This document shows, in pieces, positions 1-14,924 of a stretch of 64,000 nt of DNA (the first letter of the stretch is position 1; each line of letters opens with the position of its first letter). The translations under genes were made by a program, and so were the position numbers. The notes under the pieces are model-generated. The model was not told the DNA's origin and searched no databases. It worked only from the letters and a program-made list of their open reading frames with translations. Location of the stretch: the NCBI RefSeq assembly GCF_026410085.1, contig NZ_CP112866.1:806001-870000 (forward strand), written 5' to 3'. This DNA is from Pseudomonas quebecensis (GTDB taxonomy: Bacteria; Pseudomonadota; Gammaproteobacteria; Pseudomonadales; Pseudomonadaceae).

Positions 1-1555
<1,555 letters not shown>

Positions 1556-1597
1556 CCGCCATCCGTGGGATGTGCATCCACCCAATGATTTTTACAG

Positions 1598-1605
1598 AAC
1601 AAAAA
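1598..1605 (+). promoter_or_regulatory. Hfq/Crc-type CA motif before the EIIA-HPr-EI gene
   Basis: AACAAAAA fits AAnAAnAA and ends 12 bases before the ATG at 1618, overlapping the region where the weak ribosome binding site (GCAGGTGAAG) begins. It is a candidate site for Crc/Hfq translational repression of this trehalose PTS gene. This is inferred from sequence only. Confidence 0.5.
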
Positions 1606-1617
1606 GCAGGTGAAGTC

Positions 1618-4143
1618 ATGACCGCAATTGAACCCCTGGAACTGCTGGCGCCCTTAGCGGGTGTCCTGCTGTCACTGGACGAGGTGCCGGACCCGGTGTT
1701 CGCCAGCCGCATGATCGGCGACGGCCTGTGCATTGATCCCACCTCGCAGACTCTGTGCGCGCCGCTGGCCGGCGTAATCAGCACTATCCAGGACAGCGGG
1801 CATGCGGTCAGCATCACCGCCGACAGCGGCGTGCAGGTGCTGATGCATATTGGCCTGGACACCGTGAACCTGGCAGGCAAAGGCTTCACCCGCCTGGTTG
1901 AGGAGGGTCAGCGGGTGGAGGCGGGGCAGCCGTTGATCGAGTTCGATGCCGACTACGTGGCGCTCCACGCCCGCAGTTTGCTGACCCTGATGCTGGTGGT
2001 CAGTGGCGAGCCGTTCAGCCTGCTGGCGAGCGGGCTGGTGGAGGCGGGCCAGCCGCTGATGGAGGTATCGCCTGTCGACACAGCTGAGGCCGCAATCGAC
2101 GCGCAGGGCGATGCGTTGTTTTCGAAGCCATTGACGCTGCCCAACGCCAACGGCCTGCATGCGCGCCCGGCGGCGGTGTTGGCCCAGGCGGCTAAAGGCT
2201 TCAATGCGAGTATTTATCTGCACAAGCAGACCCAGAGCGCGAATGCCAAGTCGCTGGTGGCGATCATGGCATTGCAGACGGTGCAGGGCGATACGCTGCA
2301 GGTGAGCGCGGCAGGTGAAGAGGCCGCGGCGGCGATCCAGGCGTTGGTGGCGCTGTTGGCTGAAGGCTGTGGAGAACAGGTTGCCACTGTGGCCGCTGGG
2401 ATTGAGCCGGTCGCATCCTTACCGTCAGCCGGCGTGCTGCAGGGCGTCTGCGCGTCGCCTGGCTCGGCGTTCGGCCAAGTGGTGCAAGTGGCCGAGCCGG
2501 AGCTGGACATTGTTGAACACGGCACCGGTCAAGTGGCCGAACGCGCGATGTTGGAACAAGGCCTGCGGGCGGCCACCGAGGCCTTGCAAACGCTGCAAGC
2601 CAAGGCCGCCAACGCTGCGGAGGCGGAAATTTTCCGGGCCCATCAGGAACTGCTTGAAGACCCGACCCTGCTGGAGCAAGCCTACGGGCTACTGGCCGAA
2701 GGCAAGAGTGCCGCATTCGCCTGGAAGCGCGCCACGCTCGCCACCGCCGAGTTGTTCCTGGGCCTGGGCAATGCCCTGCTGGCCGAGCGTGCAGCCGACC
2801 TGGCCGATGTCGGCCAGCGGGTGCTCAAACTGATCCTCGGTATCCAGGATCGCGCCTGGGAGCTGCCGGAACGCGCGATTCTGATCGCCGAACAACTGAC
2901 CCCCTCGCAGACCGCCAGCCTCGACACCCACAAGGTGCTCGGCTTCGTCACCGTCGGCGGTGGCGCCACCAGCCACGTTGCGATCCTGGCGCGTGCCCTT
3001 GGCCTGCCGGCGATCTGCGGCGTGCCTGCGCAGGTGCTGGCGCTGCCCGATGGCCAACAGGTTTTGCTCGACGCAGACAAAGGCGAGTTGCATCTGCAGC
3101 CGAACCTGGCCGACATCGAACAACTGGAAGCGGCGCGCCAACGGCAGATTCAACGGCGCGAGCGTGAAATGGCACAGGCTGCGCTACCCAGCATTACCCG
3201 AGACGGCCATCACTTTGAAGTCACGGCCAACGTCGCCTCGTTGCAGGAAGTCGAGCAGGCCCTGACCTTGGGCGGCGACGGCGTGGGGTTGCTGCGCTCG
3301 GAATTTCTCTACCTGGACCGTAACCGTGCGCCCAGCCCGCAGGAGCAAGCCGGCACCTACACGGCCATCGCGCGCGCTCTGGGCAGCGAGCGCAACCTGG
3401 TCGTGCGAACTCTGGATGTCGGTGGCGACAAACCGTTGGCCTACGTGCCAATGGCGGCCGAGACCAACCCCTTTCTGGGTTTGCGCGGCATTCGCCTGTG
3501 CCTGGAACGTCCGCAGCTGCTGCGCGAACAGATGCGCGCGATCCTCGCCTGCGCCGGTTTCGCACGCCTGCACATCATGTTGCCGATGGTCAGCCTGCTG
3601 TCGGAGTTGCACCTGGCCCGTCAAATCCTTGAGGAGGAAGCGCTGGCCCTCGGGCTTGAAGAACTGCCGAAACTGGGAATCATGGTCGAGGTGCCGTCTG
3701 CCGCCCTGATGGCCGATGTGTTCGCGCCCTACGTGGACTTTTTCTCCATCGGCACCAATGACTTGACCCAATACACCCTGGCCATGGACCGCGATCATCC
3801 GCGCCTGGCCGGCCAGGCCGACAGTTTTCACCCGGCGGTGCTGCGCCTGATCGCTACCACGGTGAAGGCCGCCCACGCCCATGGCAAGTGGGTCGGCGTG
3901 TGCGGCGCCCTGGCCTCCGAAGCGTTGGCGGTGCCGGTGCTGGTCGGGCTGGGGGTGGATGAGCTGTCGGTCAGTGTGCCGCTGATTCCCACCATCAAGG
4001 CCGCGGTGCGCGACCTTGATCTGCATGGCTGCCAAACCCTTGCAACCCACGTGCTGGGCCTGGAGGGTGCCAGTCAGGTGCGCGAGGCGCTGCGCCTGTA
4101 TCAGGCAACCGCCGTTGAAACCTCACCTGTCATGGAGCACTGA
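1618..4143 (+). CDS. PTS EIIA-HPr-EI fusion protein (phosphoenolpyruvate-protein phosphotransferase), trehalose type
   Basis: 841 residues joining three PTS modules. Residues about 1-150 are a glucose-type EIIA with the phospho-acceptor His77 in LMHIGLDTV. Residues about 170-255 are HPr with His181 in GLHARPAA. Residues about 290-830 are enzyme I with His453 in GGGATSHVAILARA, and downstream TLDVGGDKPL and the C-terminal PEP-binding part (SIGTNDLTQYTLAMDRDH). It moves phosphate from PEP to a membrane EIIBC. The start at 1618 is chosen because the in-frame ATG at 1546 overlaps the porin gene; the Shine-Dalgarno is weak. The gene lies 62 bp after the porin and 2 bp before the EIIB-like gene, so the four tre genes probably form one operon. 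It is a paralogue of nagF at 19727-22237. Confidence 0.93.
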   Translation: MTAIEPLELLAPLAGVLLSLDEVPDPVFASRMIGDGLCIDPTSQTLCAPLAGVISTIQDSGHAVSITADSGVQVLMHIGLDTVNLAGKGFTRLVEEGQRVEAGQPLIEFDADYVALHARSLLTLMLVVSGEPFSLLASGLVEAGQPLMEVSPVDTAEAAIDAQGDALFSKPLTLPNANGLHARPAAVLAQAAKGFNASIYLHKQTQSANAKSLVAIMALQTVQGDTLQVSAAGEEAAAAIQALVALLAEGCGEQVATVAAGIEPVASLPSAGVLQGVCASPGSAFGQVVQVAEPELDIVEHGTGQVAERAMLEQGLRAATEALQTLQAKAANAAEAEIFRAHQELLEDPTLLEQAYGLLAEGKSAAFAWKRATLATAELFLGLGNALLAERAADLADVGQRVLKLILGIQDRAWELPERAILIAEQLTPSQTASLDTHKVLGFVTVGGGATSHVAILARALGLPAICGVPAQVLALPDGQQVLLDADKGELHLQPNLADIEQLEAARQRQIQRREREMAQAALPSITRDGHHFEVTANVASLQEVEQALTLGGDGVGLLRSEFLYLDRNRAPSPQEQAGTYTAIARALGSERNLVVRTLDVGGDKPLAYVPMAAETNPFLGLRGIRLCLERPQLLREQMRAILACAGFARLHIMLPMVSLLSELHLARQILEEEALALGLEELPKLGIMVEVPSAALMADVFAPYVDFFSIGTNDLTQYTLAMDRDHPRLAGQADSFHPAVLRLIATTVKAAHAHGKWVGVCGALASEALAVPVLVGLGVDELSVSVPLIPTIKAAVRDLDLHGCQTLATHVLGLEGASQVREALRLYQATAVETSPVMEH

Positions 4144-4145
4144 AC

Positions 4146-4424
4146 ATGTTCGAGAAATTGCAGCGGGCGTTCTGGAAAGCCCTGACCCCGGATCTGGTCG
4201 CCGAAACGGTGGCGACACCGACGCAGGGGCTCTTGTCGGCCGATGTGCTGAGTGCGTTGGGCGGTGCCAATAACCTCAAATCGCAACAGCGTGTGGCGCT
4301 GACGCGGGTGAGGGTGCACTTGCAGGATGCGGGACGGTTGGATGAGGCGGCATTGAAAGCGTCGGGTGTGCAGGGTGTGATGGTGTTGGCGGGAGGAGTG
4401 GTCCACCTGATCACCGGCCTCTGA
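4146..4424 (+). CDS. Small EIIB-like PTS protein lacking the active cysteine
   Basis: 92 residues starting 2 bp after the stop of the EIIA-HPr-EI gene, with a GGAG ten bases upstream. Residues about 28-92 read as a glucose-family EIIB domain (VLSALGGANNL, then TRVRVHL, LKASGVQGVMV, end). The position of the phosphorylated Cys in the usual ACITRLRV motif is Ala51 (VALTRVR), so this copy cannot carry phosphate on Cys. The membrane EIIBC would be upstream of treC, outside the window. A decayed EIIB domain with the same Cys-to-Ala change sits at the C-terminus of nagE here, which suggests a retained structural or regulatory role. The last 146 bp of the gene belong to the tandem repeat that follows. 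Confidence 0.8.
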   Translation: MFEKLQRAFWKALTPDLVAETVATPTQGLLSADVLSALGGANNLKSQQRVALTRVRVHLQDAGRLDEAALKASGVQGVMVLAGGVVHLITGL

Positions 4425-4466
4425 TCCAAGGAGAGATCACAATGTGGGAGAGGGCTTGCCCTGGAT

Positions 4467-4580
4467 GATCGTTCCCACGCTCCGCGTGGGAACGCCGCCC
4501 TGGACGCTCTGCGTCGGCTCTTAAAGTCGTGACGCAGAGCGTCACCGGATGCATTCCCACGCGGAGCGTGGGGAACGATC
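4467..4580. repeat. 114-bp palindromic repeat element, copy 1
   Basis: Outer arms GATCGTTCCCACGCTCCGCG and its near-reverse complement ending GGGGAACGATC, with an inner inverted pair around GACGCTCTGCGTC / GACGCAGAGCGTC. It resembles the non-autonomous intergenic palindromes common in P. fluorescens genomes. The family name is not assigned here. Confidence 0.8.
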
Positions 4581-4755
4581 AGAATCGCAACAGCGGGTGA
4601 GGGTGCACTTGCAGGATGCGGGCCGGTTGGATGAGGCGGCATTGAAAGCGACGGGTGTGCAGGGTGTGATGGTGTTGGCGGGAGGAGTGGTCCACCTGAT
4701 CACCGGCCTCTGATCCAAGGAGAGATCACAATGTGGGAGAGGGCTTGCCCTCGAT

Positions 4756-4869
4756 GATCGTTCCCACGCTTCGCGTGCGAACGCCGCTCTGGACGCTATG
4801 CGTCCGCTCTTAAAGTCGTGACGCAGAGCGTCACCGGATGCATTCCCACGCGGAGCGTGGGGAACGATC
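4756..4869. repeat. 114-bp palindromic repeat element, copy 2
   Basis: The same element as at 4467-4580, with a few substitutions in the left arm and inner arm (ACGCTTCGCGTGCGAACG, GACGCTATGCGTCC), so the left hairpin is less perfect. It lies in the second tandem unit. Confidence 0.8.
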
Positions 4870-5044
4870 AGAATCGCAACAGCGGGTGAGGGGGCACTTG
4901 CAGGATGCGGGACGGTTGGATGAGGCGGCATTGAAAGCGTCGGGTGTGCAGGGTGTGATGGTGTTGGCGGGAGGAGTGGTAAACCTGCTCACCGGCCTCT
5001 GATCCAAGGAGAGATCACAATGTGGGAGAGGGCTTGCCCTCGAT

Positions 5045-5156
5045 GATCGTTCCCACGCTCCGCGTGGGAACGCCGCCCTGGACGCTCTGCGTCCGCTCTT
5101 AAAGTCGTGACGCAGAGCGTCACCGGATGCATTCCCACGCGGAGCGTGGGGAACGA

Positions 5157-5158
<2 letters not shown>
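5045..5158. repeat. 114-bp palindromic repeat element, copy 3, overlapping the mltF stop codon
   Basis: The same element as copy 1, differing at one visible base. Its terminal GATC supplies two bases of the TGA stop of mltF on the minus strand (5157-5159). Confidence 0.8.
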
Positions 5159-6854
<1,696 letters not shown>

Positions 6855-6903
6855 CTAGAATGCACGGCCTCAAAGCACACCCCTTCCCGAGGCTGTCCCG
6901 AAG

Positions 6904-10800
<3,897 letters not shown>

Positions 10801-10804
10801 GGCG

Positions 10805-11116
10805 GTGTACAAGCTCAGCTTCTTCGTGCCCGACAGCCATGTGGAGACGGTGAAAGCCGCCGTCTTCGAAGCCGGCGGCGGGCGCATCGGCGACTACGAC
10901 AGCTGCGCCTGGCAAGTGCTGGGCCAGGGCCAGTTTCGCGCGTTGGACGGCAGCCAGCCGTTTATCGGGCAAGTGGGCCGGGTTGAAGTGGTCGAGGAAT
11001 GGAAAGTTGAGCTGGTGGTGGCGGATGAACTGATCGGAGCGGTGGTGGCCGCGCTCAAACTCAGCCACCCGTACGAAACGCCGGCGTATGAGGTATGGCA
11101 GCTGGCGGACTTTTGA
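10805..11116 (+). CDS. NIF3/YqfO-like small protein
   Basis: 103 residues with a GTG start four bases after the purL stop. The Shine-Dalgarno TAAGG overlaps that stop, so translation is probably coupled. The sequence YKLSFFVPDSHVETVKAAVF, GRIGDYDSCAWQ and the end LKLSHPYETPAYEVW match the CutA-like insertion domain found in bacterial NIF3 (YqfO) proteins, here as a stand-alone protein. The biochemical role of this family is unsettled. The tight link to purL suggests co-expression, not necessarily a role in purine synthesis. A strong terminator follows. Confidence 0.88.
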   Translation: MYKLSFFVPDSHVETVKAAVFEAGGGRIGDYDSCAWQVLGQGQFRALDGSQPFIGQVGRVEVVEEWKVELVVADELIGAVVAALKLSHPYETPAYEVWQLADF

Positions 11117-11138
11117 GCCGCCCGCTGAAACCACGGGA

Positions 11139-11171
11139 AACCCGCTGGGCCGTCTGGCCAGCGGGTTTTTT
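11139..11171 (+). terminator. Rho-independent terminator after purL and the NIF3-like gene
   Basis: An eight-base-pair stem CCCGCTGG / CCAGCGGG (11141-11148 with 11158-11165) is followed by six T. AAA before the stem could make it act also for the convergent toxin gene, which stops at 11184. Confidence 0.9.
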
Positions 11172-11183
11172 GTTGACTGCGTT

Positions 11184-14100
11184 TCAGGGCGCGGGTGTCA
11201 GGTGCACCTCGGCCTTGAGCGTTTCGATCAGAATCTCTTGGTCTTCAAAGCGCCGTGCATCGAAGCCCCAGCGGTTGATGAAAAACAGCCCGTTATCGTC
11301 CACCTGGATGGGTGTGGAAATAATCTCTCCCGTGTTGGAGTGATGCAGCAAATGGGTCTCGGCGGCCGAAGGGCGCTCGATCAGGAAGTGACCGGGTTGG
11401 TTCAGGCGTGACCGGTCAACCGGGACAAAAGGCGCAGGCGCCTCCCTGGTGGCGACCTCGACCTCCAGCTTGAAGTCGCTGCGCACCGCCTTCCAGCGTC
11501 CGGGCATGCCTTCTTGCTTGGCCTCCCAGAAACCAGGATGAATGCGTTTGCCCAAGCCAGATGCGGTGTCTTGCACATGCAGGCTGACTGCATCCTGCAG
11601 TTGCACCAGGCCGGGAACGCTCTGGTAAGTATTGGTATGCGAGCTGCCGACGAAGGCCACCCACTTATGAGGACCGTGGCGGGCCTGGTCGTCTTGAATA
11701 ACTCGCGAGGCGAAGTAGTTGAACATCTGTGTCCGGGATTTGCCATTGCCGCGCAAGCCGCGCAGGTGATAGCTGGCGGTGCAGTCCAGTGCCCGTACGC
11801 GAATACCGTGCTTGGCCGCAGCCTGGATGGTGTTCGAGTAGGTATCAAGGCCCCTATACCTAGGCATATGGCCGCCGTCTTGAGCTTTCAAATAAGACTT
11901 GAGACGTTCCGGAAAGCGTTGAGTGCGATGGAATATGTCCAGCTCGGCCTGGTGCAAATCCGTCAGCAGGTGTTCGACGTAGAGTGTCTGGAAGCCTGCT
12001 TCCTTGATGCTTTTCATATGGGTCCTGAGCAGCGCTTTGCTTGACTGTGCATTGTGCGCTTCACCGATCACCAACCCGGAGAAAGGCCCGTCCGCCACTT
12101 GCTTGAGAAACGATTCCAGCGTTACCTCGGCCGGTACCGTCGGCAATATGGGGCGCGGTGCGGGCGCATAGTCGGTGAAGAAGTGCTCGGCGGCTTCCTT
12201 CAGGCGTGAGCGGGTTTTCTGGAAGGCATTGAACGCCTCGACGTGAAGTGGGCTGGAGGGCCCGTAGCGGGTGTCCAGGCCGCGGGGGTGCATCGACAAC
12301 TCGGCCAGGGTTGCATGATGCTCGGCTACTGAATCGAACTCACTGAAATGCTGCGTCGCCGCACGAGGGCTAGCAGCGGAGGCGGGCGGCGCTTCGGCGG
12401 CCTTGTAGGCGGTCTGCAGCGTGAGCTTATAGTCGCCCTTGGCCAAGGCATCCCCCGGTATGGCTCCGGCGGCGTCCGCCCAGATACCCACCGGTTGGCC
12501 GGCGGAGACGTCTTGAATGCGCAACGCGATGGTTTTATGCAGGTCCGCAAGCCCGGGCACCTGTTCGAACGTGCTCATGCGGGTCTGATCCACCAGGGCC
12601 ACCCAGCGTTCATCGGGCGCGGCGGCGACGTCGGCTTCGAGCAGGCGATGCGAGTAGAAATTGCGCAAGTTGTTGCTGCGCGGGGTGGTGGGCGCGGTCT
12701 CACCCAATTGCAGGGCGTCTTCCAATTGGTATGACGTCGAGGCATCCAGCGGCAATAGCTTCACCCCTTTTTCACGCGCCTTGCGCGCCAGGGCCAGGTA
12801 CGAGTATTGAGCGCCCTGGCTGAAACCCAAGGCCTTGTCGACGGCCGCCAAGTGTTTTTCGATATGTCGCCAGGATTTACCGGCGTTGAACTTATCCAGC
12901 TTGAGGCGGAACACATCGGCCGGCAGGTATTCCACGTACAGGCGCTTGAGGCCTTGTCGGACCAGCGCATCCATGTTGTCGATCAGGAACTGCTTACTGG
13001 CGATGGACGCGGCAACCTGGCCGATGATCCAGCCTGAACGTTCTTTGAACAACTGCTGGATGATGTGTTCGGCGCTGGCACTGGCCTCGAACAGGAGCAC
13101 GTCGACACGCGGGACAATCGGCTCCAGCGCATCGAAAAAAGCCTTGGCATCGCGGGTCAGCCGTTCAACCTGCTGCAGGTAGAGCGTGCGGATCGGGCGC
13201 AGTTCGTCGATGACTGTCGGCAGAGCGTGCAACGGGCTATTGGTCGCCCACTCGCTTTGTGCCATCAGGTCGGCCTTGAGCTGCGGGTCCATTACCCGTT
13301 CAAGATCACGCCAGTGTTTGGCAGGCATTTCATAAGGCTTGAGTGTCTCGGGCGAGTTCGGGAGTTTTTCAAACTTGGGCGCGCCGCCCGACACGCCACT
13401 GCGCACCCATCCACCGTCGGCGGTCGGCGTTGCCAGGCGGGTGGTCGACCGCAGTTGCCCGCTGGTCGGGTCCAGTCGGTACAACAGGTAACGCCCCAAT
13501 ACATCCGGTGTTTTGGGCGCCCAATGTGGCTGGCCGTAGAAGAGCACCGGCTGCATGTTCGAGAGCGCCGGCCGGGCGCGTTCCAGGGTCTGCAGGCGGT
13601 TCATGGCCCGGGCATGTTCGGGGCTGGCGGCCGGTAGGCGCGACGGACGGCTAAATCGTGGCAGTGCGCGCAACGCCGGGCGCAGGTCGGTCAGCAGGCC
13701 GCCGGCGCTGTTGAACAAGTAGCCCATGAAGTGCTCAAAGGCGCCAGCGTTGTCGCCCTGGTGATAAGCGTGCAGGGCGAGCATGGCGTCCTTGAAGGCC
13801 AGCAACAGGCCGGTAGCCAGACTCACGAGCGGGAAGGGGGCGGTGGCAACGGCCGCTATCCACTCCACACAGCTCCAGACGATCGCGCCGATCATCTGCG
13901 TGCGGTCCGATGTCGAACCTCGGACGTCATCGATCCGGCGCTGCAATTTCATGTTGTACAAGGCTTGGCGCAGGTCGAGCAGTGGGGTTACGCGACGGGT
14001 GGAGTCGTAGCGCGCAGGGCTGATATCGGTTTTATTCAGGTGTTCAGGCAGCGCTTTGCGTGCGTTTTCCAGGAAGCTTCGCATACGAACCTGGGACTGT

Positions 14101-14855
14101 CGGGCCATGCGACTGCAAAGGTACTCGATCATGCCTGGCTGCTTTTTCAACAGGTAATTGAACTGCCGCGCTTCGCGAAACTGAATGCCATCCGGAGCCT
14201 GGGGCGTGTAAAGCAGGACGGGGTTGTCGGCATGGCTGAACAACAGGGTATCGATTACCCATTCACCGTCCACCATCAGGCGGTGGATGGCGTAGTTGCC
14301 ACGGGTGCGGGCCGATGTATCGCCCAGGCTGGCGATGCTTTTTTCCAACCAGTCCAAGTCCACTGCGGCGATGTGCCCTTGCAATCGCGATTCCAGCGCG
14401 GCGCTGTGCATGTGCAGCTGGGTGATCGCCAGGGTTGCGTTGCGCCGGTAGGCATAACCCTGGCTGTCTGGGCTCAGTAGTTCAGCGCGGACTTTGTCGA
14501 TATACCGTTGGCCGATCCATACCCCCGTGACCGAGCGCGCTACTGTTTGCGCGGTCAAGGTGCTCAAGTCGATGCCTTCGGGTCCCTTGAACGTCGCCGA
14601 GCGCGAGAATTTTTCATCGAGAAAACCGATGCCATCGGCATAGCCATCGCGGAACAACTGGGTGTATGTCAAGGGTGGCGGCGTCCAGGTGCCCACCAGC
14701 GAAGGTGGCGAGTAGGCCCATACCGTATCCGGATCGACATCGTTACCGGAACGCCCCAGCAACTGGTTCAGTTGCCGCTTGGCCTGTTCGTGCAGGTACG
14801 TGGTGAAGCTGGGAAACGTCGACAGGGACAACGGTTCGTCGGTGTAGGCGCGCAA
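11184..14855 (-). CDS. DUF6543-type (dermonecrotic-toxin-like) protein, C-terminal part after an in-frame stop
   Basis: 1223 codons if begun at the TTG at 14855, but this is the continuation of the reading frame of the upstream gene (14922-16946). Only a TGA at 14922-14924 separates them, and the 22 codons between the TGA and that TTG also read well. It contains a DUF6543-like module, a hydrophobic stretch (about nt 13780-13870, IGAIVWSCVEWIAAVATAPF), then two copies of a ChaN/TIKI/EreA-like module. The second keeps GEAH (about 12050) and GSSHTN (about 11640); the first has GQVA and VDQTRMST instead. Such proteins are annotated in pseudomonads as large toxins with membrane-targeting effector domains. 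The catalytic activity is unknown. Without a proper start this half may not be made. Confidence 0.7.
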   Translation of the reverse strand: MRAYTDEPLSLSTFPSFTTYLHEQAKRQLNQLLGRSGNDVDPDTVWAYSPPSLVGTWTPPPLTYTQLFRDGYADGIGFLDEKFSRSATFKGPEGIDLSTLTAQTVARSVTGVWIGQRYIDKVRAELLSPDSQGYAYRRNATLAITQLHMHSAALESRLQGHIAAVDLDWLEKSIASLGDTSARTRGNYAIHRLMVDGEWVIDTLLFSHADNPVLLYTPQAPDGIQFREARQFNYLLKKQPGMIEYLCSRMARQSQVRMRSFLENARKALPEHLNKTDISPARYDSTRRVTPLLDLRQALYNMKLQRRIDDVRGSTSDRTQMIGAIVWSCVEWIAAVATAPFPLVSLATGLLLAFKDAMLALHAYHQGDNAGAFEHFMGYLFNSAGGLLTDLRPALRALPRFSRPSRLPAASPEHARAMNRLQTLERARPALSNMQPVLFYGQPHWAPKTPDVLGRYLLYRLDPTSGQLRSTTRLATPTADGGWVRSGVSGGAPKFEKLPNSPETLKPYEMPAKHWRDLERVMDPQLKADLMAQSEWATNSPLHALPTVIDELRPIRTLYLQQVERLTRDAKAFFDALEPIVPRVDVLLFEASASAEHIIQQLFKERSGWIIGQVAASIASKQFLIDNMDALVRQGLKRLYVEYLPADVFRLKLDKFNAGKSWRHIEKHLAAVDKALGFSQGAQYSYLALARKAREKGVKLLPLDASTSYQLEDALQLGETAPTTPRSNNLRNFYSHRLLEADVAAAPDERWVALVDQTRMSTFEQVPGLADLHKTIALRIQDVSAGQPVGIWADAAGAIPGDALAKGDYKLTLQTAYKAAEAPPASAASPRAATQHFSEFDSVAEHHATLAELSMHPRGLDTRYGPSSPLHVEAFNAFQKTRSRLKEAAEHFFTDYAPAPRPILPTVPAEVTLESFLKQVADGPFSGLVIGEAHNAQSSKALLRTHMKSIKEAGFQTLYVEHLLTDLHQAELDIFHRTQRFPERLKSYLKAQDGGHMPRYRGLDTYSNTIQAAAKHGIRVRALDCTASYHLRGLRGNGKSRTQMFNYFASRVIQDDQARHGPHKWVAFVGSSHTNTYQSVPGLVQLQDAVSLHVQDTASGLGKRIHPGFWEAKQEGMPGRWKAVRSDFKLEVEVATREAPAPFVPVDRSRLNQPGHFLIERPSAAETHLLHHSNTGEIISTPIQVDDNGLFFINRWGFDARRFEDQEILIETLKAEVHLTPAP

Positions 14856-14921
14856 GGCGCCCTCGGCATCCTCGGCCAGCGTCAGGAGTTTTCGCCTGAT
14901 AGCCTCGGTGGTTGAGCGATA

Positions 14922-14924
14922 TCA
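14922..14924 (-). other. In-frame TGA interrupting the toxin gene (Trp to stop)
   Basis: Reading through gives FGTPA-stop-YRSTTEAIRRKLLTL without any frame change. The internal paralogue has APAWYRSASEARRATL, which fixes the lost residue as Trp. Confidence 0.85.

Noticed and set aside
14855..14922. Frameshift between the two toxin halves
   Set aside because: The frame is unchanged across the gap; only the stop codon separates the halves.
14922..14924. TGA read as selenocysteine
   Set aside because: The paralogous module has Trp, not Cys, at the site, and no SECIS-like hairpin is evident right after it.
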